This document shows positions 1 through 8,671 of a DNA stretch of 64,000 nucleotides, piece after piece. Below the pieces are notes generated by a model. The model was not told the origin of the DNA, ran no database searches, and worked only from the letters and a program-made list of their open reading frames with translations. The position numbers and the translations under genes were made by a program. This stretch comes from Candidatus Thiosymbion ectosymbiont of Catanema sp. Cochon2018 (GTDB lineage: Bacteria; Pseudomonadota; Gammaproteobacteria; Chromatiales; Chromatiaceae): NCBI GenBank assembly GCA_011392765.1, contig WYCW01000002.1, forward strand, positions 342,917 through 406,916, written 5' to 3'. Position 1 is the stretch's first letter. Each line of letters starts with the position of its first letter.

Positions 1-452
1 GCATGAAAAAAGGAGCCGTCGATGGCGATGGTCTCTCCTCCCAACAGGTCCAACTCGTGGCACAGCATCACGAAATCACGGTTCGCCGCGCGCAGGGCTT
101 TTCCGTTTACCCGCCGAAACTCGGCAATGGTGCGGTAGCTTGGGACCAATCCCTCCAGCAGCCAGATCAGCTCCAAGTTACGTCGGCACTCACGCTCCAG
201 ACGCCGCGAGCTCCGTACCCGGTTGAGATAGCCGTAAAGATACAGCTTGAGCAGCAGGCCCGGATCGAACGCCGGCTGACCGGGCGTCAGATCGCCGCCG
301 CTCTTGGTAAAGCCCAACTCCGGCAGGTCGAGCGTATCGACGGAGGCGTCGATCGCCCGAACCAGGTTGGTCTCGCTGACGTAATCTTCGACCCGCGGCG
401 GCAGCAGGGCTTCCTGCGCTCGGGCGGTACCTTGCTTGTAACGTCTCGCCAC
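1..452 (-). CDS. IS1182-type transposase, N-terminal part (runs off window)
   Basis: Reading the minus strand from a GTG at 452 gives an open frame to the window edge, about 150 codons. It begins VARRYKQGTARAQEALLPPR and contains PGQPAFDPGLLLKLYLYGY, RSSRRLERECRRNLELIWLL and a terminal IAIDGSFF. These are hallmarks of the IS1182-family DDE transposase N-terminal half, whose conserved DGSF segment carries a catalytic aspartate. No ATG is present near the start, so GTG is chosen. The rest of the gene lies left of the window. The element abuts nifW, so it probably marks one end of a rearranged nif locus (inference). Confidence 0.75.
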   Translation of the reverse strand, partial: MARRYKQGTARAQEALLPPRVEDYVSETNLVRAIDASVDTLDLPELGFTKSGGDLTPGQPAFDPGLLLKLYLYGYLNRVRSSRRLERECRRNLELIWLLEGLVPSYRTIAEFRRVNGKALRAANRDFVMLCHELDLLGGETIAIDGSFFH

Positions 453-565
453 AACTGTCAGCCTATTGAAGCTCGCTTGACCGGGAGTTTACACCTGACA
501 CCACCAGCGGCGAATTCTTTCACAGTCTCAATTGTGTTGGACACGCTACGAATACCGATTAATAC

Positions 566-612
566 AACCACGAAAAAACACGAACCCCAATTTTCGTGTT
601 TGCCGTGGTTTC
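566..612. repeat. Palindromic repeat (ACCACGAA word family)
   Basis: The stretch reads as an imperfect palindrome with AACCACGAAAAAACACG on the left and CGTGTTTGCCGTGGTT on the right. The same word family recurs at 52795-52880. It lies between the transposase fragment and nifW, about 30 bp upstream of the nifW start. Confidence 0.6.
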
Positions 613-642
613 ATACGGCATTGCGATTGAACAGAAGCCGAC

Positions 643-972
643 GTGAAAGACGAAGATTTTGAACGCGCGCTGGAGGAGCTCGAAAGCGCCGAGGATTTCC
701 TCACTTATTTCGGCGTCGATTTCGATCCCCCCGTGGTCCATGTCAATCGCCTGCACATCCTGCAGCGCTTCCATGACTATCTCGCGGGTATCGAGGCGAT
801 GCCGATCGCTGCGGACCAGCGCCGTTCCCTCTACGCCAAGCTACTGGCCAGGGCCTACCAGGACTTCGTCGAATCCGATGCCCGGACAGAGAAGGTATTC
901 CGGATCTTCCAGTCGAAGACCGCGACGGTCGACCTTGAGGACCTGACCGCTCAGCTGCCCCGTGCGCCCTGA
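643..972 (+). CDS. nifW: Nitrogenase-stabilizing/protective protein NifW
   Basis: 109 residues, the normal NifW length. The segments SAEDFLTYFGVDFDPPVV and VNRLHILQRFHDYL match the conserved NifW core. NifW helps assemble and protect the MoFe protein of nitrogenase. The start is GTG at 643; the ribosome-binding site is weak. The 3' end overlaps nifZ by 11 bp, the usual nifWZ coupling. No other nif gene is visible because the left flank is an IS fragment and the right flank is repeats, so either the operon has been split or the rest lies left of the window. Confidence 0.9.
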   Translation: MKDEDFERALEELESAEDFLTYFGVDFDPPVVHVNRLHILQRFHDYLAGIEAMPIAADQRRSLYAKLLARAYQDFVESDARTEKVFRIFQSKTATVDLEDLTAQLPRAP

Positions 973-1414
973 ATTCGACTACGGGGACGCGGTGCGCGTA
1001 CTGCGGAACCTGCACAATGACGGAACCTATCCGGGGCTGGCCGTCGGCGAGCTCCTGGTGCGACGGGGCAGCGTCGGGTTCGTGCAAGATGTGGGCACCT
1101 TTCTCCAAGACCAGATCATCTATGCGGTCCACTTCCTCACCGAGGACAAGCTGGTGGGCTACCGGGAGCAGGAACTTCAACCAGCGGATGCACCCTGGAC
1201 ACCCAGCCGGTTCGAGTTTCGCGACCGGGTCCTGGCCAGGGTTCCATTAGGCATCCGGGGCGAGGTACTGGTCGAAGCGGGTGAGGTGGGGGAAATCCTG
1301 AAGGTCCTGTGCGACCTCCCCGACGGTGTCTGTTACCACGTGCATTTCAGCGGGGGGCTTACCCTACAGGTCCCGGAGACCGCCCTGGAGCCATTAGGTT
1401 CCAAATACAGATGA
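962..1414 (+). CDS. nifZ: Nitrogen fixation protein NifZ
   Basis: 150 residues beginning MRPEFDYGDAVRVLRNLHND, with a repeated SH3-like pattern (DYGDAVRV and later RGEVLVEAGEVGEIL) typical of NifZ. NifZ takes part in P-cluster maturation of the MoFe protein. The GTG start at 962 lies inside the end of nifW, implying translational coupling. The gene appears full length. Downstream there is no gene, only a composite repeat carrying an IS1-type insertion. Confidence 0.9.
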   Translation: MRPEFDYGDAVRVLRNLHNDGTYPGLAVGELLVRRGSVGFVQDVGTFLQDQIIYAVHFLTEDKLVGYREQELQPADAPWTPSRFEFRDRVLARVPLGIRGEVLVEAGEVGEILKVLCDLPDGVCYHVHFSGGLTLQVPETALEPLGSKYR

Positions 1415-1556
1415 TCCGAACTACCGATAGCATTGAGCCGCTAGGATTCCTTGAGGGACCGAATTTTGTGCAAATGAGTCAAATTTCGCAAACATCTAAC
1501 CCCTCTCGTTATCGTTGTCGGGATCGGGATCGGGATCGGGATCGGGATCGAAATTC

Positions 1557-2492
1557 GGTAGTGGTAAATACCAGAGTGATGTAGTAAAATATCAATTCTT
1601 AGTCATTCAAGGCAATGCGATTTTTAGCATCTATTTGGTACTAAATTTCAGCGGCCCTCTCCAGAATGATTCAGTGGGGTTTGAATGACTACCTTACAGG
1701 CATCAATTCAAGCACAGGGTTTTTCGCTATGATTCTTGAAAAGAAAGTCCACGTTTGCCGCAAATGTCAAAGTGAAGAGATTGTCAAGAATGGCACAAAT
1801 GGGAGTGGCAGTCCACAATATCATTGTAAAACCTGTGGTGCTTATGGCGTACTTGAACCCCGACAGGATTATACGGAAGAAGAAAAAGAGATCATTATAA
1901 AAGCTTATCAAGAACGCTCCAGTATGCGCGGGATCGAACGGACTTTTGGGGTTTGTCGACAAACCTTGAATGCCTGGTTAAAAAAAAGGCAGAACAGCTC
2001 CCACCTCTTGAGAGCACGCTGAAACCAGTTGATCCTGGGCAAACACCAGTGTTGGAAATGGATGAGTTATGGTCTTTTGTCTTCTGCACAGACACCAAAG
2101 TTTGGATCTGGATTGCGTTGAATCGAGAGACCCGAGAAGTCATTGCTTATGCCTGCGGTGATCGCGGTGAAGAAACGTGCCGACTACTCTGGGACCGTAT
2201 CCCATCCACTTATAAAAAGGCCATTGTTTTCACCGACTATTGGAAAGCGTATCAGGCCGTTATTCCTAATGAGCAACATCATCCTGTCGGTAAAGAAACG
2301 GGTGAGACGGCTCATGTCGAGCGTTGGAATAATACCTTGCGGCAGCATTTAGCCCGCTTCGTACGTAAAACATTATCTTTTTCTAAATGCCTCCCTATGC
2401 ATGAGATTTGTTTGAAACTCTTCCTGCATCGCTATAATACCGAGTTATTACCATCTGTTGGCTAAGATTCCACTTACATATTAACCACTACC
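1557..2492 (+). mobile_element. IS1-family insertion sequence
   Basis: The ends are GGTAGTGGTAAAT and ATTAACCACTACC in inverted orientation, flanked by the 8-bp direct repeat CGAAATTC at 1549-1556 and 2493-2500. An 8-9 bp duplication is characteristic of IS1. The element is 936 bp, longer than the classic 768-bp IS1, and encodes insA/insB-type frames. It lies inside the hexanucleotide tract of the composite repeat. Confidence 0.9.
1729..2465 (+). CDS. IS1-family transposase InsAB' (programmed -1 frameshift)
   Basis: The first frame (1729-2022) has a zinc finger, CRKCQ then YHCKTC, and a helix-turn-helix, as in InsA. The second frame (to 2465) carries the IS1 DDE residues in MDELWSF, FTDYWKAYQ and HVERWNNTLRQ plus the KTLSFSK signature. 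The frames meet at a run of A residues (about 1979-1987), the A6C/A7-type slippery site at which IS1 shifts -1. Both halves look intact, so the element may be active. Confidence 0.88.
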
Positions 2493-2649
2493 CGAAATTC
2501 CGATTGCGATCCCGATTCCGATCCCGATTTCGACCTACCCAAGCTCTCCAACGGTTGGTTAGGTGTAGGAGATGGGGCCTTACGGGAGAGGGGCTGTTGG
2601 GGTCTTCGTGCCTCGTCGGTCTGAGGCAAAGCCTCGCTAGGTTCCTCAC

Positions 2650-3114
2650 GTAAGATTTATCCGCAAATAAACGCAAATGGATCAAGAATTGTCGATGATG
2701 ACGAACCGATTGCGACCGATTTGTGCCGATTCGCGTTCAGTTGCGGAAAAAAGAAGGCTCTTTATGGATTTCGGACTGTTTTGGAGTGCGCCGGCAAAGC
2801 GGTGCGGCCAAATCGAACCCCAGCGCCGGAAGATCTCAACGGTGTTTGTCGGGAACCTGGACATCGGGTTCCGCACGCACCGCGGGGACGGTGCGCCGTG
2901 CCCAACGAAATGCTGATGTTGGGCACGCCGGATCGTCCCTGATCCGGCTTTGCCCAACTACGCGCTCCGCGCCGGCACCTGGAAGCTGGCAGCAATTTGT
3001 TGATCGAAAAGGAATTTATACGCGCCCACCCTGCTATACTGAACAACATCGTTGGATCGGCCTGATAACCAGTCTCGATTCGAAGCAGACAACTTCGTTT
3101 CACAGGGGTTACAA
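2650..3114. repeat. Repeat block without genes
   Basis: 2650-2757 is a palindrome built from the word CCGCAAATNAACGCAAAT, also at 22408-22486, 26330-26437 and 59667-59766. About 2775-3040 is a dispersed repeat that starts GGAGTGCGCCGGCAAAGCGG and includes GGGAACCTGGA and CGCCGTGCCCAACG. It recurs at 27310-27440 and, inverted, at about 56640-56830. No coding potential is recognised. Confidence 0.6.
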
Positions 3115-3657
3115 ATGATCGCTCTCGAATCCCTATCGCGCATATCGGTCGATGATTATCTGGCCTTCGAGCAGACAAGTAAGATCCGTCATGAGCTGGT
3201 CGATGGGTACCTGTATGCCATGACCGGCGCCAGTGATCGGCATGAGGAGATCGCGGCCAATCTGCTGGCAATCCTGCATGGCCACCTGAAAGGTAGTGGT
3301 TGCAGGGTCTACGGAAGCAATCTGAAGATCCGTGTCGGAGATGACTTTTTGTACCCGGATCTGTTCGTACGCTGCGCAGCCGACCGGGGAGACCCTTTTT
3401 TCAAGACCGATCCGACACTGGTGATCGAGGTCCTATCCCCCAGCACCCAAAGTTACGATCGAGGCGATAAGCGACTTGCCTATCAAAGCCTCGTGACCTT
3501 GCAGGAGTATGTGCTGATTGCTCAGGATAGCCCTTCCGTCGAGATTCATCGTCGTGCAACCGACGGATGGGAGCACGAGACTTACCAGGGGCCAGGCGAG
3601 TCGCTCTCGTTCCAATCCGTCGCATTGGATATCGATCTATCGGAGATCTACACTTAG
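3115..3657 (+). CDS. Uma2-family (DUF820) PD-(D/E)XK endonuclease
   Basis: 180 residues. The order SVDDYLAFEQTSKIRHELVDG, YPDLFVRC and TLVIEVLSPSTQSYDRGDK matches Uma2 proteins, a restriction-endonuclease-like fold with the D...ExL catalytic pattern. The cellular role is unknown; many copies are usual in filamentous and sulfur bacteria. The ATG at 3115 follows CAGGGG; an in-frame codon at 3052 lacks a ribosome-binding site. The stop codon TAG falls inside the CTTAG target duplication of the MITE that follows. Confidence 0.85.
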   Translation: MIALESLSRISVDDYLAFEQTSKIRHELVDGYLYAMTGASDRHEEIAANLLAILHGHLKGSGCRVYGSNLKIRVGDDFLYPDLFVRCAADRGDPFFKTDPTLVIEVLSPSTQSYDRGDKRLAYQSLVTLQEYVLIAQDSPSVEIHRRATDGWEHETYQGPGESLSFQSVALDIDLSEIYT

Positions 3658-3791
3658 AGGCTGTCTGAAAACTAACACATTGATTTTAAACAGGTAGGCT
3701 AGGAGGAACGAAACCCAGCTTTGGATTGCTGGGTTTTGGCCGTCCCTGGCCGCAACCCAGCCTACGGCCTACGATCCCTTTTAGACAGTCT
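3658..3791 (+). mobile_element. MITE, CTTAG family, copy 1
   Basis: A 134-bp element starting AGGCTGTCTGAAAAC and ending TTTTAGACAGTCT, flanked on both sides by CTTAG (3653-3657 and 3792-3796). The body contains a stem of CCCAGC/GCTGGG words. A close copy is at 51712-51851 with the same CTTAG duplication; partial copies are at 35502-35583, about 32970-33000 and 41325-41375. The left CTTAG includes the Uma2 stop codon, which survived insertion. Confidence 0.85.
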
Positions 3792-3796
3792 CTTAG

Positions 3797-3980
3797 GGTC
3801 GGATTCCCCTTAATCTCGATAATTTTTCATAGCCATGCTGCTAATCTCTTCTATGCTTTTATCAGCCCATAATTTTTTGCCATTCTGTATAGTCAAAGGT
3901 TTTAACATTGACTAATAAACGTTCTGTTTGAGGACTTAAACTGATGAAATTACATTCAATACCTTGTACTTTAATTTCAT
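3797..3980 (-). pseudogene. Frameshifted C-terminal fragment of an unknown protein
   Basis: The minus strand reads EIKVQGIECNFISLSPQ, then TERLLVNVKTFDYTEWQK, then shifts frame into LWADKSIEEISSMAMKN before a stop. The protein-like composition across a single frameshift suggests a decayed gene. No start is present and the family is not recognised. From about 3980 to 4822 no gene is seen; 4231-4286 is a piece of the composite repeat (AACTTGATTCATTTGTAAAG). Confidence 0.4.
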
Positions 3981-4822
3981 TGTCTGTTGTCCTTCATTTT
4001 TCCTAACACCTTGAATTGTTTCTGTGCCCCTTGCCTCAAGATTGTTTCGTGCCCTTGTAGCCCTCAAGAAGTTTCCTTTTTCCAACCCCAAGGGAATATT
4101 TATATCCAAAACTATTTCGCCTCACACCGTCGAGTTGAACACCATATTCTTCCTCGCCGTGGCCATTCCTACAGCTAACCAACCGTTGAAGGCGGCGAAA
4201 ATGGATCTTCTTTTCCAAGTCCGATCGAGCTTTGTACTGCATAAACTTGATTCATTTGTAAAGATTCGGGTCCACCAAGGAACTAGTGTTCCAACCTCTT
4301 AGACGCTGCATCTGGCGCACCTGCTGACGCCTCTTAATGACAAACTTGGACGAAGAGATCGAAATCGGCCGTTACCACCATCACTTTCCGATTAATCGTA
4401 ATGGCGTTCTAATCTGAAAGTTCATATCATTTACCTGTCCCACCGTTGAAACTACGTTTTGTACAGGCCAGAATCCTACCCTTTGCCATGATGATTTTTG
4501 CTTGCAACACAATGTTAGGTGGTGTATGACCACGGCGAATTAAAAACGGTTTGGTCGCTGAAGTATCCCCGCAAATCAGCCCGCATAGGTTGGACAAAGC
4601 CCGCCAGGGACGGCAGGCGTACCCAACAAGGTGTTGGGCACTACCTCGCTATATCTTGTTGTTTTATATTGGAATAATGTGGGGATACCTCAGGGTCTGT
4701 CCCCCTTTTTCCTCTGAAATCACCAGCCGCTTCTGGCAGGAAAGTGGTCTGGCGAATTGACTAGTTAGCAATTGAACCCTGGATTGTATTCTTCCAGTTA
4801 TACCAAACGTTTAACAGATCAT

Positions 4823-5962
4823 TTAAAACGGATGTTTGGTATTCTTTATTAGCGACACTTGAATGATCTTCCCGCTATCGGTTGAAAAGTATAAATAGCC
4901 ATCTGGGCCACTGCGGGTATGACGAATTCTTTCTTTTAAATCCGCAAATAAGATTTCTTGCTTGACAACTTTGCTATTTTCAAGAACCAAACGTCGCAAA
5001 TGAGTTGAACTTAGATTGCCCAAAAACAAGTTATTTTTCCATTGAGGAATTTTGTCCCCTTGATAAAAGGCCATTCCTGAAGGAGAAATACTGGGCACCC
5101 AATAGGCAACAGGTTGTTCCATCTTGGGATGGTGAGTTTGCCCTATTTTAGGTCCCCAGTATTCACGTCCATAAGTAATGACAGGCCAGCCATAATTTTT
5201 GCTAATTTTAACTAGATTAAGCTCATCACCACCACGAGGTCCAAATTCACAACTATAGATCTCTCCTGTGACTGGATCAAAGTCGATGCCTTGAGGGTTA
5301 CGGTGACCATAACTCCAAATTTCCGGCAGTGCATTTGGAGTTGTTTCAAAAGGATTGCCGACTGCCGCTTTCCCCTCAAGGTCGAGTCTTAAAATTTTGC
5401 CATTGTGATAGGACAAATCCTGAGCATAATCTCTTTCTCCTCGATCACCAATGGTCATGTAAATATGTTGATTTTTGAAGAGTAGTCGAGACCCAAAATG
5501 TCGTCCAGAGTCTCCTGTTACTTTAGCGACAAAGAGAGTTTGAAGTTGATTCAAAGTTCCCTTGTCCCACACTCCTCGGGCTAGAGCGGTTGTAAGTTGA
5601 TCTTCAAAAATTGTCGAATAAGTCAGGTAAACATAATTTCTACCAGTTACTTTTTGATAATGAACATCCAACAAGCCACCTTGACCTTTGGCCACTATTT
5701 GAAGTGTAGGCAATTGTTTTTGTATGTTTTGAGTAAGATGAACATAAAGAAGTTTTCCTTGGCGAAGAGTAATGAGCAACTCTTCTGGTGAGATAAAATC
5801 AAACCCCCAAATAACATCATTGGTTTCAAAGACTGTTTTGAGTTTATATTGCTGATTAGAAGAGGAAATCGATTGAAACAACTGTGCGTTAAGTTGCGTT
5901 TGAAACAGAGCGATTGGAATGCAAAAGAGCATACATATGGTGAATAAATGTTTTCCTATCAT
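4823..5962 (-). CDS. PQQ-dependent aldose sugar dehydrogenase (YliI-like)
   Basis: 379 residues with an N-terminal signal peptide (about residues 1-26) and a six-bladed beta-propeller of the glucose/sorbosone dehydrogenase family. Diagnostic segments are GQGGLLDVHY, GDSGRHFGSRLLF, MTIGDRGERDYAQDL, IWSYGHRNPQGIDFD and EFGPRGGDELNLV. The last two carry the catalytic His/Arg and PQQ-contact regions of YliI-type enzymes. It is probably a periplasmic soluble dehydrogenase. GGAGGAAAAATG gives a strong start. The base composition is AT-rich like the cassettes to the right. No attC is recognised on its 3' side, so it is either the terminal cassette or flanking DNA. Confidence 0.82.
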   Translation of the reverse strand: MIGKHLFTICMLFCIPIALFQTQLNAQLFQSISSSNQQYKLKTVFETNDVIWGFDFISPEELLITLRQGKLLYVHLTQNIQKQLPTLQIVAKGQGGLLDVHYQKVTGRNYVYLTYSTIFEDQLTTALARGVWDKGTLNQLQTLFVAKVTGDSGRHFGSRLLFKNQHIYMTIGDRGERDYAQDLSYHNGKILRLDLEGKAAVGNPFETTPNALPEIWSYGHRNPQGIDFDPVTGEIYSCEFGPRGGDELNLVKISKNYGWPVITYGREYWGPKIGQTHHPKMEQPVAYWVPSISPSGMAFYQGDKIPQWKNNLFLGNLSSTHLRRLVLENSKVVKQEILFADLKERIRHTRSGPDGYLYFSTDSGKIIQVSLIKNTKHPF

Positions 5963-6023
5963 TTTTCCTCCTAAGTTAATTGACTTACAAATGGAAGATG
6001 TCCTTAAGGCTACATATTTAAAT

Positions 6024-6110
6024 TGCTAACGTCGAGGCTAACCAGCAGCCCAAAGCGGTAAGCCGAAAAGTGCACCGCTTTGGGCTGTCCGGTTAAGCTG
6101 CATGTTAGTT
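6024..6110 (-). repeat. attC site of cassette 1
   Basis: Bounded by TGCTAAC and GTTAGTT, with an internal imperfect palindrome (CAGCCCAAAGCGG against CCGCTTTGGGCTG). The stop codon of the adjacent gene (6105-6107) is inside the right core, so gene and recombination site are contiguous. Confidence 0.8.
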
Positions 6111-6713
6111 CCATTTCTCTTGCTCGACTAGGGTCGCAAGATGTTCTAGTGCTCCAAATAATTCTTGCATATTATCAATGGTGTAGTTTTTTTCGTTTTT
6201 TGTAAAAAGATGCTCTTGCAATCGACCAAATTGCCATAAATTTCCATCAGTAACCACTCCATATACCGAATTTGTTTCATTATTGTTGATCTTTTGTGAT
6301 GCTACTAATTCAGCCAGGCATTGCCCCCAGCCTTGTTCAAAGTCGTTCTTTTTTGCTTCAACGACAATAACGATTGGGGTTTCAAGGACTGTCTTCCCTA
6401 GTGCTGATCTTTTTGAAAAAATATAGTCAGGTGTTCCAGATAATACTTCGTTAAATGATATTGGTTTTTGTATCCAAAACGAATAGTTTTTACTGTGTCT
6501 TTTATATATCTCTCTTAGCAACGGAGATATTATCAGTTCGCTTCGAGAAGCTTCAGAAGAAAATATATCAATATTCTCTTTATTAAACCTAAACTCTTCT
6601 ATAAAAGCTTGAGGAACGACTATATCCAGCGCCGATATAAAAATACCTTCCTCGTACTTTATTTTGTATTCTTTTTGAACCTCGGCAATATTTCTAAACT
6701 GACTAAATGACAT
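6105..6713 (-). CDS. Cassette protein, PD-(D/E)XK nuclease-like
   Basis: 202 residues from the ATG at 6713 (a longer frame extends into the upstream attC and is not credible). The segment SGTPDYIFSKRS followed by ETPIVIVVEAKKNDFEQGWGQCLAEL gives the D...(D/E)xK motif plus a conserved downstream Q, as in HsdR-N-like nucleases and similar cassette proteins. The function is unknown; a defence or DNA-processing role is possible. The gene ends within its attC. Confidence 0.6.
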   Translation of the reverse strand: MSFSQFRNIAEVQKEYKIKYEEGIFISALDIVVPQAFIEEFRFNKENIDIFSSEASRSELIISPLLREIYKRHSKNYSFWIQKPISFNEVLSGTPDYIFSKRSALGKTVLETPIVIVVEAKKNDFEQGWGQCLAELVASQKINNNETNSVYGVVTDGNLWQFGRLQEHLFTKNEKNYTIDNMQELFGALEHLATLVEQEKWN

Positions 6714-6737
6714 TTGAGAACACCTCGGTTTTGTTGG

Positions 6738-6803
6738 AGCTAACGTTTGAGTTGCTGAGGAGCCGGACCGCGGCATTGGGTCGCTTGCAGCCAAATGTTA
6801 GGC
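6738..6803 (-). repeat. attC site of RadC-like cassette 1 (internally deleted class A)
   Basis: Cores AGCTAAC and GTTAGGC. It shares GTTGCTGAGGAGCCGGACCG and the GCGGCATTGGGTCGC arm with the 104-bp site at 9332-9435 but lacks about 38 bp of the left arm. It is followed on the gene side by the conserved segment at 6804-6850. Confidence 0.8.
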
Positions 6804-6860
6804 GAATGATCTGTGAAAAACGACCCGTCAATTGAGTCTGACCTCTTTTCTCTCTCGGCC

Positions 6861-7553
6861 TTATAGTTTTTTAATTTCTTCGATTGAAAGCCCTGAAGTC
6901 TCAGCAATGATCGTTATGCTGATGTCTTTTTGCTTCAATGCCTTTGCCATTTCTATTTTTTCTTCTTTTCTTCCTTCCTCCTTACCTTCTTTTAATCCCT
7001 CTTCTTTGCCTTTCTTTTCCCCAAGTTGAATCCCTTCATTTAACCCCTCTTTTAACCCTTCTGTTTTGCCTTCGTTCCTGATCCGCTCCTTGAGTTTATA
7101 AGGCAAAATCCATTTTTCGCTTTCCTGAAGTTTCTTGAAGATCCCCGCATCGACAAAACTATGATAGGTTTCTTCGCTAATGATCAGATGATCGATCACT
7201 TCGACCTTGAGGAATTTTCCCGCTTGAATAAAATGATCGGTGAGATCCTGATCTTCGTAGGAAGGCGTTACATTCCCACCGGGATGGTTATGGACCATAA
7301 TCACCCGAACGGCCAGCTTGTAAATCGCCATGCGGAAGGCTTCTCTGGGGTTGATGTTCGCCATGTTGGCAGAGCCCAGCGCGACTAACTCGATATAGAG
7401 GATTTTGTTCGCTTGATTCAAACCCACCATCCAGAAGTGTTCCTGACCTTGCCCGATTTTATTCTCTCGACGGAGAATCTGGCGCATGATCGGATAGATG
7501 TCTTCCGCACTATTTACGGTGACTTTCTGTTGCTTGCTTAATTTGACTTCCAT
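6861..7553 (-). CDS. RadC-like JAB-domain protein with Rpn-type C-terminal tail (copy 1)
   Basis: 230 residues from MEVKLSKQQ (ATG at 7553; the longer frame crosses attC). The RadC/JAB core has GLNQANKILYIELVALGS, PREAFRMAIYKLAV and the metal-binding VMVHNHPGG-type box (here VHNHPGGNVTPSYEDQD). After about residue 160 a charged, low-complexity segment rich in EGLKEG words precedes KIEMAKALKQKDISI and GLSIEEIKKL. That tail is typical of Rpn/PD-(D/E)XK transposase-family proteins. JAB metalloproteases of the RadC type lack a proven function. Nearly identical N-terminus to the gene at 12569-13153. Confidence 0.82.
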   Translation of the reverse strand: MEVKLSKQQKVTVNSAEDIYPIMRQILRRENKIGQGQEHFWMVGLNQANKILYIELVALGSANMANINPREAFRMAIYKLAVRVIMVHNHPGGNVTPSYEDQDLTDHFIQAGKFLKVEVIDHLIISEETYHSFVDAGIFKKLQESEKWILPYKLKERIRNEGKTEGLKEGLNEGIQLGEKKGKEEGLKEGKEEGRKEEKIEMAKALKQKDISITIIAETSGLSIEEIKKL

Positions 7554-7573
7554 TGCGGGGCCTTTTATAGAAG

Positions 7574-7699
7574 GGCTAACGTAAAGTTGAGGGGTGCGGG
7601 CCAACCCAGGCTGACCGGGGCCACTCAACTTTGATCCACGCGGTACGCCAAAAAGGGGCCGCACTTTCACCTACGTCCCTCCTGAACGCCTGGTTAAGT
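7574..7699 (-). repeat. attC site of MazF cassette
   Basis: Cores GGCTAAC and GTTAAGT, about 126 bp, with arms AAAGTTGAGGGGTGCGG and complementary CACTCAACTTT-type segments. The toxin stop codon (7694-7696) lies inside the right core. Confidence 0.7.
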
Positions 7700-8026
7700 G
7701 CTCCCAAGCTCCAACGCAACCCGTAGAGCTCGGTTGAGTTCAGATAACTTTTCATGAAGTAGTGAACCGACATAATTCGTAAGAACAGATTTAGGAAGAC
7801 TGACCAGTTCATCACAGTGAATGCTGCTATCATGTTTCAGGCCGTGTTCCACTCCAACCGGCACCTGCGTGGAAAGCCCATGATATGCACTATAGATGGG
7901 CGCACAGATAACCGTTGAGAACCTGGAGTCAATCAGGACTTGACGGCTTACAACGACAAACACTCGTGACCGCTTTGGATCACGGGCAGAAGGGTGAAGG
8001 ACTCGATATAAATCACCTCTTTTCAA
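7694..8026 (-). CDS. MazF/PemK-type mRNA interferase toxin
   Basis: 110 residues, TTG start overlapping the upstream antitoxin by 4 bp. [31 protein letters not shown] and [11 protein letters not shown] match MazF-family toxins, which cleave mRNA at specific sites. The pair forms one cassette. Expression is presumably autoregulated by the RHH antitoxin, as known for the family. TA cassettes are common stabilisers of large integron arrays. Confidence 0.85.
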   Translation of the reverse strand: MKRGDLYRVLHPSARDPKRSRVFVVVSRQVLIDSRFSTVICAPIYSAYHGLSTQVPVGVEHGLKHDSSIHCDELVSLPKSVLTNYVGSLLHEKLSELNRALRVALELGST

Positions 8027-8244
8027 GGGATGACCTGATAGTCAAGAATGTCTTCCGCTTCTCGATTCAACTCTTCGGCATGACGATCCAGAATCTTAAG
8101 CTCATCATTCGTAGAGCGATGAGTGACAAAAAAACAGCGGAGCGCTTGTGCTACCAGGGCAGAGCGTTCTTCGGGTCGAGGTGCTCGCTGATCAAGCTCA
8201 GCAACAAGCTCATCGGGAAGAGTGATAGAAGTCTGAACAATCAT
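8023..8244 (-). CDS. Ribbon-helix-helix antitoxin (MazE-like)
   Basis: 73 residues starting [19 protein letters not shown], a ribbon-helix-helix N-terminus, followed by a charged helix that would wrap the toxin. Its stop overlaps the toxin start (8023-8026), so the two are translationally coupled. It probably neutralises the adjacent MazF and represses the pair. Confidence 0.8.
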   Translation of the reverse strand: MIVQTSITLPDELVAELDQRAPRPEERSALVAQALRCFFVTHRSTNDELKILDRHAEELNREAEDILDYQVIP

Positions 8245-8338
8245 AGGACGTACTATAGAGTAAAGACCCTGGATAGAGCAATTCCGCCATCCTGGGTCTC
8301 GAGAATAGCGAATCGCCCTGCGGGCATCCGCCCTATGG

Positions 8339-8425
8339 CCCTAACGCCACACATCACCGGCAACAAAAAGCAGAGCGAGGAACGAGCGGCGCTTTTTGCT
8401 GTCCGAGTGCATGTGATTGTTAGGC
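8339..8425 (-). repeat. attC site of small cassette at 8456
   Basis: Cores CCCTAAC and GTTAGGC. The arms AAAAAGCAGAGCGAGGAACG and GCGGCGCTTTTT match the class B sites at 8931-9011. Confidence 0.78.
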
Positions 8426-8455
8426 GGAATTACTCACAGGAAAAGATTACTGAAA

Positions 8456-8599
8456 CTAGATACTGCTGCTGACACAAACGCAAGTAGTTGTTCCCTGTCC
8501 ATCTACTTGGCAACCGCTTTGGTTAATTAGCACCCCTTGTAGATCAGCACCATCGTGAGATGGTTTATATACAACCTTAAGGGCCTTCAAACAGGCCAT
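8456..8599 (-). CDS. Small hypothetical cassette protein
   Basis: 47 residues from the ATG at 8599 (MACLKALKVVYKPSHDGADL). A longer frame reaches into the neighbouring repeat element and is not preferred. The C-terminus has two closely spaced cysteines (TTTCVCVSSSI). The family is not recognised. Its attC lies immediately on its 3' side, so it is an authentic cassette position. Confidence 0.4.
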   Translation of the reverse strand: MACLKALKVVYKPSHDGADLQGVLINQSGCQVDGQGTTTCVCVSSSI

Positions 8600-8671
8600 T
8601 CTTTTATTGATTGTTTGCCTGACGCTGGGTTTGTCATTGAGTCCTCGTAAGCCGTTCGTTTTTTCACCTAA

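Larger units (their letters stand above)
1440..2648 (+). repeat. Composite dispersed repeat, interrupted by IS1-type element
   Basis: Left arm 1440-1556 starts CTAGGATTCCTTGAGGGACC, contains AAATGAGTCAAATTT and ends in a tandem GGGATC tract (about 1519-1550). Right arm 2493-2648 continues with CGATCCCGATTCCG hexamers, then CTCTCCAACGGTTGG, GGGAGAGGGGC and CTCGTCGGTCTGAGGC. The same order of modules is seen uninterrupted at 46911-47122 and inverted at 45363-45594. Short pieces occur at 4231-4286, 22380-22396, 22505-22558, 52742-52775, 52895-52938 and 56268-56402. Confidence 0.75.

Noticed and set aside
3..662. 219-residue plus-strand ORF at the left edge
   Set aside because: The complementary strand encodes conserved IS1182 transposase sequence; the plus ORF also runs into a palindromic repeat and the nifW start.
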